A stretch of 64,000 nt of DNA from Mycothermus thermophilus (lineage: Eukaryota > Ascomycota > Sordariomycetes > Sordariales > Chaetomiaceae): assembly GCA_011316235.1 (NCBI GenBank), contig QQBE01000004.1, forward strand, positions 1,178,001-1,242,000, written 5' to 3'. The notes beneath the pieces were generated by a model. It was not told the DNA's origin and searched no databases. It worked only from the letters and a program-made list of their open reading frames with translations. The translations under genes were made by a program, and so were the position numbers. Of the stretch, positions 22,657-32,482 are shown piece after piece (position 1 is the stretch's first letter; every line of letters starts with the position of its first letter).

Positions 22657-24881
22657 CTAGCTCCGGGGCTGCCGGTGGCGGTGGTGGTGGTATTGCGCGC
22701 CCAACTCCTCCGTGGCAGCGGCAGACGATGACGACGCAGGCCCTGCTCCTTGACCAAGTTCCGCCATCCCCGACCGCGCCTGGCGCATAAGCGCTTTGGC
22801 CTCCTCCACCTCGACGCCGTCTTGACATAGCTCCATGGCAAGCCGGTTCGCCGTGGCGTAGTCGCGCGTCTGGATAGCGTAGCGGGCCAGCCACATGCGC
22901 GCCTTGCTTGTAGCGAAGGTGACGCCGGTGCCGGTACCGGCCGGGTCGCGGGGACCGGCGTCGGCTTCGGCGTCTCCAGCGGCGTCGGAGCCCGGGGAAT
23001 TGTCCGGCATGGCCATGGATTCGCCCAAGCCGCCGCGGCTCTCGTCGGCGGTTCCGGCGGCGTTGATACCCTCCTCCTGAGCCAGGCAGAGCTCCATGTA
23101 CGCTTTCGCCTCCTCCAGCTCGCCGAGGCGGTCGTACATGGTGGCGATTTGCAACAAAACCTCCGGGTCCATCTGGGCCATGCGGTCCGCGGTGCTGGTA
23201 AATCCGCTTGCCGGGGGTTGGGCGGCAGCGTCGTAATAGCTTTCGGCGAGTAGGGCGCGCTTGAGGGCCTTGATGCCGTCGCGGTCGCGGCCCATCTTTT
23301 GCAGGCACGAGCCGACGGCCTGCCACATCTTGGCATCCCACGGACGCAGGCCCGCTGCCTTCTTGTAATACCAGAGCGCGTAAGCGTGCATCTCGAGCAC
23401 CTCGTACGTCTGGCCCAGGCCGTACCATGCGCGGTAATCGCGGCGGTTGACGTCGACGGCACGGCGGTAGGACTCGATGGCGGCGTGGGTGTTTTTGAGC
23501 TCGACGTATTCGTGACCCATGAGGGTCCAGGCAGAGAGACACGACCGGTCGAGGGTGAGGGCGCGGCGGAAGTATTGAACGGCCTTTTCGTGGAGGGACA
23601 GGAGGGAGTAGTAGTTTCCGATGACGACGCAGGATTCGGGGCGGAACTTGTCTATGTTGGAGCATAAATGTGCCAAAAATGCCAACTTGGGCCGCCGGTT
23701 GAGGACATAAAGTATGTTGGAATAATGGTCCAGGGCGTCGAGGCGGTGCGGGTGTAGAGCCAGGATCTTATTAAACTCCTGTTCCGCAGCAAATAAATCC
23801 TTGGAATGGTAGCAGAGAAGGGCTTTACATGTCAGGAGGAAGGAAGACGTTGGGAAGATGCTGAGGAGGTCGTTAATGGAGGCGGCCTGATCGGGGCCCT
23901 GCTGGTAGAGGTTGACGGCAGCATTGGCATGGAAGATGAATGACATGATGTTTTGAGGGAGGTGAGGAGCAATCTTATTCAACTAAAGGGGATCGCATCG
24001 TCAGTGACGAAACAGTCCAGAGTTGGGCTGCGTGAACTCACCTGTTCAACCCTCGATATCAAGTTTGTTATCTCCTGCCAGGCGCCCCAATTCCACGGGA
24101 AGATGTGAACACTTTGCATGAGATATTCCAAGGCCAAATTGTCGTTCTTTTCCTTGGCCAGCACCATACCGTAAAGATACTCGAGAAAGCCCTGACTCGG
24201 TGGATAGTTTGCTTCGTCCGCCTTACGGTCAGCAAACCAGCGTGCGAGGAAGCGGCTGACAACGACCAGCTGTTTGTTCACGATGGCGCCCGAGTCTTGA
24301 GGCCCCATGATCATCTCTGCCTCCTCGTCCTTGTGCTTCTCGCCGGCGATCACCTTGGCATACAAGGCCAAGAACAAACTCTTCTGGCTGAGTTCGGGCA
24401 GGGAGTAGTCAGACGTGACTGGGGCAGCAGCGCGGGCCTTGCCTTTGCCCTTGGCCGGAGCAATTTCTGCCGGGTCGGTCCCGAGCAGGCTGGCCAGCAG
24501 AGGCTCGGGCAGGAAGACGGCGGCGCATCGTTCGAACTCCTTGCAGTCGAAAAAGGACTTGGCCAGGAGGTAACGGCTCAGCTCATGGGCCTCGAGAGCG
24601 GCTTCCGCGGGGTCAGGGTTCGTGGTGAAGGCTGGGTGAACGGGAGGCTCGGGTACATCCTCGGCCATCTGGGAGTCTATGTCGGGCTCGGGGAGGGCAT
24701 CGAGCAGCTCGGCGGCCCTGTGTTGGACAAGCCATGTCAGAAATCAACACAGAGATATCAACATTGTTGATGATTGTGCGTACCATTTTGCTGATTGGTA
24801 TAAACACCGCTCGGAACACTTCACAACGGCAATCTGCAGAGCCTCCCTCAGTTGCAGGGAGTCTTTGGCGGAGAGTCCCAT
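22657..24881 (-). CDS. cdc23: Anaphase-promoting complex subunit Cdc23/Apc8
   Basis: Exons 24881-24784, 24717-24042 and 23982-22657 (699 aa). It is a tetratricopeptide scaffold of the APC/C ubiquitin ligase. The N-terminal part (MGLSAKDSLQLREALQIAVVK...LSRYLLAKSFFDCKEFERCA) and the segment FLEYLYGMVLAKE match the Apc8 N-terminal domain; exon 3 encodes a TPR array from about residue 280, with RPESCVVIGNYYSLL, LMGHEYVELKNTHAAIESYRRA and WYGLGQTYEVLEMHAYALWYY as the best blocks. The C-terminus becomes low-complexity (ASSSSAAATEELG, HHHRHRQPRS) before TAG. The same frame continues open beyond the stop. Introns GTACGC...ACAG (66 bp) and GTGAGT...TTTAG (59 bp). It is divergent from erg20. Confidence 0.93.
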
Positions 24882-26020
24882 GGCAGGCGACTTGGAAGAT
24901 GATATCAGGACGGCGCAATTGTTGGTGTTGCTGGTCCCGTAAACTGTCGGCGATATAACGTTGTTGTATCGAGAGGACGAGGAAGGAAAAGAGAGTAATG
25001 AAGCACCGAATCTAGAGAGAAGACGGTGTTGGTGTTGTTGCTCATGTGTCGACTGTCGGGTTCGTCTCGTCTATTGTCCAGGTTGTATCGAGGACGTCGA
25101 TATCAATTGCGCCTGCGGAGCCAAGGCAAAGAGCACGAGTCTGTCTGCAAGTGGTGCTGCAGCGTTCTATGTTCGTGTCGGGTTCCTTGTGTGCCATGGA
25201 CCGACAGATTGGAGTTCAATGGCATCGCATGTTGCGCTGCTGAGTTGGAGGGGTTCTACTGGACGATTCAGGTACCTGAGCTCAGGTACACAGCTAGAAG
25301 TTGGTAGTACTGTACAATGACGAACACCACTGCGACCTGTCATGACAGACGCGTCTGCCGCAGATGACGCGCGGTTTGCGGCGCTTTGGGGTGGCATCGC
25401 ACTGTGGGTGGGGTTGAACAATGGGAATTGCCGGTTCCTGGTGCCCCGCCCTTGCTGCTGCCCCGCTTTATCCCGTTTTGGTAAGTCTTCGGGCAAGGGT
25501 GCCCCTCACCGCCAAAATATTTCAACAGAGCATGTGGCAGGAGCTGCACACTCGAGGGAAAAGGGAAACGCGGGGCTTGTCTTCAGGTTCCAGTTACTCG
25601 TACTGATAGATTCGCCTCTTTCCTCTTATCACGGCTCAAGGCAGGACTTGAGATCAGGTACCTCAGGTAGGTACCTACCTGACCCAACCCCACAATTGCG
25701 CAAAGAAGGAAAGGCCAAACTCAGATCGGAGCCCAACCGGCGAATTGCTCTGTCATTCGTCGGGTTCCGTCGCTTTGTTGAACCCCCTTGACCGTCACGT
25801 TTGTCCGTTGCCTTCGTCTTGTGGTGGCCCACCTCCATCCGTCCGTGTCTTTAGGCCCCTCTCCTGTGGCACCGTCTCCCCAACACATCTCCGACAGGAC
25901 ATACAAAAGCATTTCTCCGCCAGTCCACCCTCTCTTGGGCTTCTTGTCCTTCTTCCACATCCCAATTGTAAACCTCCTCCGCCAACTCGAATCCCCAATC
26001 ACCCCCACCAAACCGCAATC
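24882..26020. other. Divergent promoter region cdc23 / erg20
   Basis: 1.1 kb between outward-facing starts. It contains an 18-bp perfect palindrome at 25272-25289 and a cluster of GGTACCT-type repeats at about 25656-25680. The 300 bp before erg20 are C/T-rich, as expected for a strong fungal promoter and leader. No coding frame is convincing. Confidence 0.55.
25272..25289. repeat. 18-bp perfect palindrome GTACCTGAG/CTCAGGTAC
   Basis: The sequence equals its own reverse complement. Related GGTACCT and TACCTAGGTA words recur in other intergenic parts of the window (25656-25680, 37291-37300, 40690-40920). Confidence 0.9.
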
Positions 26021-27236
26021 ATGGCTCAAAAGACTACCCTCAAGGAGTTCGAGGCCGTCTTCCCCAAACTCAAGGAGGTTCTCCTGGAGCAGGCCCGCTC
26101 CTACAACCTCCCCCAGCAGGCCTATGAGCATTACAAGAAGGTGTGTTGCTGCTGTGAATGATGATGGCGTCGCTGGAGCTCGTGCTGGACGGTCCTTTGC
26201 CGCCGTGCCGCGTCAATATATCCCGCTCTCGGCGCAGAACCAGTCTCTACCCTCCTCCCACTGCGGCGCGCTGCTCGCTGACCATTGGCGCCTTCGCCTT
26301 TCCTTTTCGTAGTCTCTTGAAGTCAACGTTGTCGGCGGCAAATGCAACCGCGGCATGTCGGTCGTGGACTCGACCTCCATCCTCCTGGGCCGCCCCCTGA
26401 CCGAGGAGGAATACTTCCAGGCGGCCACCCTGGGCTGGCTCACGGAGCTGCTCCAGGCCTTCTTCCTCGTCTCGGACGACATCATGGACTGCAGCATCAC
26501 CCGCCGCGGCAAGCCCTGCTGGTACCGCAACGAGGGCGTTGGCCTGAACGCGATTAACGACGCCTTCATGCTCGAGGCCGCCATCTACACCCTCCTCAAG
26601 AAGTACTTCCGCACCCACCCGCGCTACGTCGACCTTATCGAGCTCTTCCAGGAGGTCACCTACCAGACCGAGATCGGCCAGCTCTGCGACCTCCTCACCG
26701 CCCCCGAGGACAAGGTCGACCTCGACAACTTCAGCATGGACAAGTACCGCTTCATCGTCATCTACAAGACGGCCTACTACAGCTTCTACCTCCCCGTCGC
26801 TCTCTCCCTGTACCTGCTCGACCTGGCCACCCCGGAGAACCTCAAGCAGGCTGAGAACATCCTGATCCCCCTGGGCGAGTACTTCCAGATCCAGGACGAC
26901 TACCTCGACAACTTCGGCCTGCCCGAGGTCATCGGCAAGATCGGCACCGACATTATGGACAACAAGTGCTCGTGGCTCATCAACCAGGCCCTGGCCATCG
27001 TCACCCCGGAGCAGCGCAAGCTGCTCGAGGAGAACTACGGCCGCAAGGACAAGGAGAAGGAGGCGCGCGTCAAGAAGCTCTACGACGAGCTCCAGCTCGA
27101 GCAGCGCTACAAGGACTACGAGGAGAAGGTGGTCGGCGAGATCCGCGCCATGATCGACAAGATTGACGAGTCCAAGGGCCTCAAGAAGGGCATCTTCGAG
27201 GCCTTCCTCGCCAAGATCTACAAGCGCAGCAAATAA
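26021..27236 (+). CDS. erg20: Farnesyl diphosphate synthase
   Basis: Exons 26021-26140 and 26313-27236 (347 aa, the usual fungal length). It condenses IPP with DMAPP and then GPP to make FPP for sterols, quinones, dolichol and protein prenylation. Both aspartate-rich motifs are intact: DDIMD at residues 95-99 and DDYLD at 235-239. The C-terminus is KIYKRSK, and the start is MAQKTTLKEFEAVFPKL. The 172-bp intron (GTGTGT...CGTAG) is the longest splice-supported intron in the window. Codon use is strongly C-ending, as in highly expressed genes; this also creates a long antisense shadow frame. Identification is essentially certain. Confidence 0.97.
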
Positions 27237-27999
27237 GCTTGCTTTGTCGCCTCGTCTTATCATTTCTGCCTGAACGAAGGGAGTTAGTGAGTGAGTAAGT
27301 GACGGAAATTGAAGGTCCATTTTAGGGTTCTAGAAAGGAAGGAAGAGATATATCTTGGTGCCTTGTGGGAAAATGGAGGAAAAAAACAGAAAACAAGAAA
27401 GAAAAAAAAAATCATACCCTGCTGAAGCCAGAGTTGGCACTTCAGGTGCCTTGGTACCTAATATGAATACCCATTTTGTAATGCCGAGACGAACAGGGGA
27501 AGGAAGGGAACCCAACAACACGGAGGAGGGAGGGATGTTCCTGAGCTACCTTAACGTGGCTTGTTTTGAATACTAGACAGAAGAACTCTCAAAAAAAAAA
27601 AGACACAAAGACGGACCACTAAGTCCTTCGATCTGAGGTCCAACAATCGTCGACCCGGATGAAAACTCTCTATCCCTACCCCAGGTATCTATTCTATTGT
27701 GTGATCCAAACCCCCCTTGGTTTCTATCGAAGTACACACGTCCCGCCTGCCTGCCAACCAAGGATCGAAACCTCTCCTCTAAAACTCCAAAGACCGGAAC
27801 AAAGAAGGAAACCGTTCATCCTGGGTATTTACCTTAGTTCATGTAAAAACCACCCGTTTCCCATCATTGACATTATACCAAACCCATACAACGATCCGAT
27901 CCGCTCCTGCTCCCGTATGCTGATACGAGATAATGTGCTTCATAACCATGTCATGCACCCCCAGTTCCAGTGAACAAGGTAGGCAGGTAATCAGGTAAT
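27237..27999. other. Convergent 3' region erg20 / RA-PH gene
   Basis: A/T-richer than its neighbours with several A runs; probably 3' UTRs. No gene seen. Confidence 0.5.
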
Positions 28000-28694
28000 C
28001 TAACGATACCTCATCGACTTCTCCCTCCGAATCTGTGACAACAACTCCTGCTGCTGTAACAACGTCTGCTGCCCCTGTTGGTGTTGGTGTTGTTGTTGTT
28101 GTTTCTCTGCTGAAGATTCCAACCCCAACCCCACCAACCCAGCTCGAACCCTCTCCACGTCCCGATCCGCATCACTCACCAACCTCCCCCTCGTGGACCT
28201 AACCGAAACACTCCTACCAAGAAGTCCTCCCGCCGTTACAGGCCTGGTGCTGCCGCTGCCGCTGCCGCTGCCGCTGCCGCTGCCGCTGCCGGCGATGCTG
28301 CGGACAGTGTTCCTCCTAGCCAGTTCGGCAGCCGCACGCGCCTCGTACTGATCCATCAACGTTGTTCCCCCGCCGCCACTACCGCCCCCGTTGCTGGTAT
28401 GAGGAGAAGCCAAGCCCTCTTCAGGCCGGCGAATCAGCCTCGCCGGCGGCGGTTCCGCGCCGCCGTCGACGCGACGCCTCGGCGCCGTGCTAGGCGGCAG
28501 GGCGTTGCCCGTGGCGAAGTCGATGAGGGGAGCGCCTTCGGGGGGACGGACGGGACGGCCGCGTTTTGCGCGGGACCATTGCGGGGGTTCGACGAAGGTT
28601 GGGGTGAGGTCGATAAGGGGTTTTTGGTGGGATTGGTGGTGGGTTGAGCTGTCGATATCGTGGCTCTGGGGACAGGGTTGGTCGTGGTGATGGT

Positions 28695-28754
<60 letters not shown>

Positions 28755-30497
28755 GCAGTAGTGATTGTGGCTGGAACTCTTCCTGCTGCTGGTAGTGCTG
28801 GCTATCGCGCTTGCTTGGCGGCAAAGGGGGATATCTTGGGTCCTGATTCCGGACGGAGCGCGACCTCGTCAACGACGATGGGGCGTGGGACGCAGTGCTG
28901 GGGCGTCGTGTCAGCCCTCCCGTGGTCATCATGGCCTGTTCTCGCTCCCTGGCAAGACGCTGTTCTGCCGAGTGCTGCATCGCGGATGGGAACCACGAGG
29001 ACTGCGGCCCTGGCCCATGGCTCCCATCCGACCCGCTCGTGTGTGGCCGGCCGCTGTTATCATGTGTGGCGCCCGTGCTAGCGCGGGTTCTGGTGCTGTT
29101 GACTAAGGTCGGCCCGCTGACAAAGGGTCCCTCGTCCTTGGCTGTCACCGTACTGCGCCGTTGTCTCTCCTGAAGAACTTGCTTGCGCTCCTCGTATATC
29201 TCGCCGAGGAGACCCCCTGGGGCGAAAACGGAGGGTTGCTCCGGTTTCTTGCTATGTCCTATCGACAGCCGTCGGGTGGATGGACTTCCTGCATCTGGAA
29301 GTGTATTTTCGCGGTGCGACGAGGTAGCCGGCCTGGGCCCTGAATCCGCCGACTGCTTGTTCAACAGAGTTTGGTCCATCGACGTCCGATGGCTGTGGTG
29401 GGCGAACCCCGGCGACGTTGGACTCTCCGGAGGGTCATACAGTCTCAGCTTCTTGTTGACCAAGTACCAGCTCCTCCAGCCGTGCACCCGGGAACGGAAT
29501 CTCCTGGCCGTTTGGGAATTGTCGGTACAGAAAAAGTGCACGTAATGGCTTATTGAGTTGGCAAATAACAACGCTCGCTGCTGGCTGCGAATCGCAAAGC
29601 AGTACCGCTTAGGGGGCTTCAGCTTCTTGCGCAGCTCGGCCTCGGTGGGCGTGTATAAATCAAAGTCGCTGAGATGACAGAGTCGCACGACGTCCTTGTC
29701 GTTGGATTTCCAGTTCTCCTTCTTGGACGCGAACATGTGCCCGGTGTCGCGAAGAGTGATGAAACGCACGCTCCACTTGCCCGGCTTCTGCTGCCAGTAC
29801 ATGGACATTATAAAGCCTTCAGGTTCCAGAAACGTATGTGGGACACTGTCGAGGCTGAGCTCGCCGTCTGGATCCTCAACATCAGGTTGGATGATCAGCG
29901 AATTGGCCGCCCCATCATCCCAACTCTCCATCACATCCCAAACGCGCTCGTACCGGCGGAGTCGTCTTGTAAGCGACCCGCCGAGGCACGGTTCAATAAC
30001 GGCGCAGGTGGAGGGATCGATCTTGCGCGGCCCTAGGATCCGGGCGCATTCGCCAACCAGGCCGTCGGCGGTCGTCTCCTTGGTGATGAGGATGGTCATG
30101 TTGGTGGTGCGAAACCTCACCACCACAGCCTATAGCACCTCCCTAGTCAGCGCCTGTCTCACATGGTGGTCAAGAGGGCACGTACCTTGGCGGTGGGATT
30201 TTGTGCCTCGATAGACATGCGCGCCATCTCTGGGAAAGACCGGAATGCCGGGGAGTCCAGATAGGTGGGCGACTGTATAGCGTCTGCAGAGCGGACCGAG
30301 TCGGTCGTCAACCCCGAGGTCTGCAATGGAGGAGGCCGCTTTTTGAGGGTATGTTGATGTTGCGACCCCGAATCCGCAGCATCATGCTTGTGGGAGGAGA
30401 AGAACCCAAATCTCCAGCGCAGCGAGCCATGTTTCCGGCGTGGAGAGCTGGGCTGCTTTTGTGGTGAAGCTGGTTCCTGCATGGTCTGATACAACAT
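28000..30497 (-). CDS. RA-PH domain adaptor protein (5' end unresolved)
   Basis: Exons shown: 30497-30186 and 30129-28000, 813 aa from the Met at 30497. A Ras-association domain comes first (TTNMTILITKETTADGLVGECARIL), then a PH domain (EGFIMSMYWQQKPGKWSVRFITLRDTG ... YVHFFCTDNSQTARRF ... GWRSWYLVNKKL), the RA-PH pairing of MRL-type adaptors that link small GTPases to phosphoinositides and actin. The C-terminal half is disordered: a 20-residue polyglutamine run, Gly-Ser repeats and SH3-like proline stretches (RPVRPPEGAPLIDF). The frame is open upstream of the Met to 30567, where ACAG precedes VTTPQSNLPAAADG, so the true protein probably starts in an earlier exon. The target GTPase is unknown. 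Confidence 0.8.
28696..28755 (-). repeat. (CAA)20 polyglutamine repeat in the RA-PH gene
   Basis: An uninterrupted TTG run on the plus strand reads as CAA codons on the coding strand. Likely to be length-polymorphic. Confidence 0.95.
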
Positions 30498-30572
30498 ATC
30501 TGGGGGTTGTCGTTTGTCGTTGGTACCGTCTGCGGCCGCGGGAAGATTGCTCTGGGGGGTGGTGACCCTGTT

Positions 30573-31778
30573 TTACTGGTCCTGGTCTGGCTGGCGACAG
30601 CGAGAACTATATTGATTCTGCTTCTTTGCAGGCTGGAAATGCCTAGATGGACAATGCAATTGAGTAAGAGGAGAGGAGTAAGGGTAAGGACGGCGGCAGC
30701 GCTGCTCTAGCGGGGAGCGCGGAGCGGCCGGGGAGGAACACAGAGACGGTGATGTCGGCGTGGAGGAGGTGGTTGATGACGCCGAGACTGAAGATGAGAA
30801 GTTAGACGGCGACCTAGCCGATCTGGCTGCCACCGAACTTGGAGAGGAGGTTGGCGTGGGCAGGAAGGAGGCAGGGGTTTTTTGGGAGCGAAAGACAAGC
30901 CTGTCAGAGAAAGAATCCTTGGGCGGCGCAGTTACAAGTTGGGCTGGAAGCCCTGAATCAGAAGGAATGCTGCGGACGACGGGTTTCGGCGGTGTCACCA
31001 GGACCGGGACGGCATCGAATGCGCTGCTTGACGGCGCTTGATTTTGTTCGCCAAGCCGATGTTGCTGACGATTCCGATGCGCAGGGGACGAGATGTTGGT
31101 ATAACCGAGCCGAGCAGAGAGCGGGAGGGGCCGTCTCCCATGTCCAGGATTGACGTCAGGCTGGCGAAGCGGTGGTTGGGGTGGCCGGGGGATAGCGCTC
31201 GCAAAACCAGGAGGAGGAGGACGACGGAGCTTGTAAGTCCTCACCGAGGAGCGCGGCGGCGGCTTTGCGGTAATAGTAGTATCACGGCCCGCGCTGCTAC
31301 CAAGGTCACCGCTACGGGATTCCCGACTGCTGTCTTCAGCCCACTCCAGCGCTGCCAGCAAATTGTATGCTGGAAAACACAAGGAGGGGGCTGTCTTGAG
31401 ATTTTCCTGTTCTGGGCTCTGTCCCAGTTTGTTGCTAGCGCCGTCGACTTGCAGCAGCCTCCCCGCTCCGTCCTTGGTGTCCTTGGTGTCCGTGTCCTTG
31501 GTGGTGGTGCGTAGTGGTGGTGGCGGCGGTGGTGCCCGACCTCTTCTTGTCCCGGGTCTCTTGTTGGAAGCGGGAAGGATTGCTGGGCGTGGTCTAAGAC
31601 GGCTGCCCGGGCTGCTTTTCCAGGTCAAATCGCCACTGTTATTACTGTTGGTATTATTATTATTATTATTATTATTGCTGCTGCCACGTCCACCTCGACT
31701 TGCTCTTTCTCTTCTTGCGCTTTCACCTCGGTCAGCACTGTCCAAGTATCCGTCGGTGGTTGGTGTCGAGCGCGACAT
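30573..31778 (-). CDS. Low-complexity frame, probable 5' exon(s) of the RA-PH gene
   Basis: A 401-codon frame from ATG at 31778 (MSRSTPTTDGYLDSADRGE) to TAA at 30573. It has an Asn run from AAT repeats, polyproline (APPPPPPLR), and Ser/Pro-rich stretches such as PKDSFSDRLVFRSQKTPASFLPTP that read like real disordered protein. The next gene part opens at about 30567 only six bases past the stop, so a joined transcript is attractive, but I found no consensus donor in the right phase. It could instead be a separate gene, or be open only because the DNA is GC-rich. The donor GGTGAGG at about 31245 is one candidate for a different exon boundary. Confidence 0.45.
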   Translation of the reverse strand: MSRSTPTTDGYLDSADRGESARRERASRGGRGSSNNNNNNNNTNSNNSGDLTWKSSPGSRLRPRPAILPASNKRPGTRRGRAPPPPPPLRTTTKDTDTKDTKDGAGRLLQVDGASNKLGQSPEQENLKTAPSLCFPAYNLLAALEWAEDSSRESRSGDLGSSAGRDTTITAKPPPRSSVRTYKLRRPPPPGFASAIPRPPQPPLRQPDVNPGHGRRPLPLSARLGYTNISSPAHRNRQQHRLGEQNQAPSSSAFDAVPVLVTPPKPVVRSIPSDSGLPAQLVTAPPKDSFSDRLVFRSQKTPASFLPTPTSSPSSVAARSARSPSNFSSSVSASSTTSSTPTSPSLCSSPAAPRSPLEQRCRRPYPYSSPLTQLHCPSRHFQPAKKQNQYSSRCRQPDQDQ

Positions 31779-32482
31779 CCCGTCACAGCAGGTCCAGGCC
31801 TCAACCCAGCCGTCGACAGGCAGGGATCTGCTGTCAAAGTGGTGCTTCCCCAGCGGCGGTGCGTGCTCTTGTTGGCTGGGCCTCAGCCGTGATGCCCCTG
31901 GAAATGCTGGGAATCGGGCTTGGCTGGGCCGATCGATTCGATTTTTCTCCGGCAAAGTTTCGCTGAGGGTAACATGCGGCCCGGATGCCGAGATGAGGTC
32001 CGTAGAGGCGGGTCAGCTAAGATTGCAGGCTTGTTGCAGATGGCGATGTCGATGGGAATCTAGAAGGCAGCGTGGCCGAACTTGTATCGCTGGGACAGAG
32101 AGTAATATCCACATGCCGCGCGCATCTAGACTCACAACCTGAGGTCGACCGCCAAAAGAAAACAGGACACGCTCAAATAAATCTTCTTCTTCTGTATCTC
32201 TCCTGACAGGCATGTGCGAAGCCAGCCCTAGTTAAGCCTCCATGTCGTACACCAACCACCCGCACAAGTCTGCAGAAGAGCATGCCTCACCAACATACAA
32301 GTCTATGATCGACGCGTCTTCCCGGCTCCCCGCGTCTCACACTGGCACGGCACCAGACATTCCTGCGCTGTCCTCCGCTGTCCTGCGCGTCACCCGCCAT
32401 TTTTCACCGACATGTTCCACGTCCGCCAAATCGCCAGCGAACCCGGTGGTTGGGGGAGAGAAAGAGAGAAAATGAATGAAAA
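31779..32482. other. Intergenic region upstream of the RA-PH locus
   Basis: Probably the promoter of the RA-PH locus plus the 3' UTR of the epimerase gene. No gene seen. Confidence 0.45.

Noticed and set aside
22638..23462. 274-codon second out-of-phase frame in cdc23
   Set aside because: Same cause; the TPR repeats are in the other frame.
22574..23665. 363-codon minus frame overlapping cdc23 exon 3
   Set aside because: Arg/Pro/His-rich out-of-phase reading of the TPR exon.
25998..26008. ATCACCCCCAC as a sterol regulatory element before erg20
   Set aside because: It has one extra C compared with the SREBP core and lies only 13 bp before the start codon, within the leader.
26247..27320. 357-codon antisense frame across erg20
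   Set aside because: Same artefact: Leu/Val/Glu-rich reverse reading of a highly biased gene with intact catalytic motifs on the plus strand.
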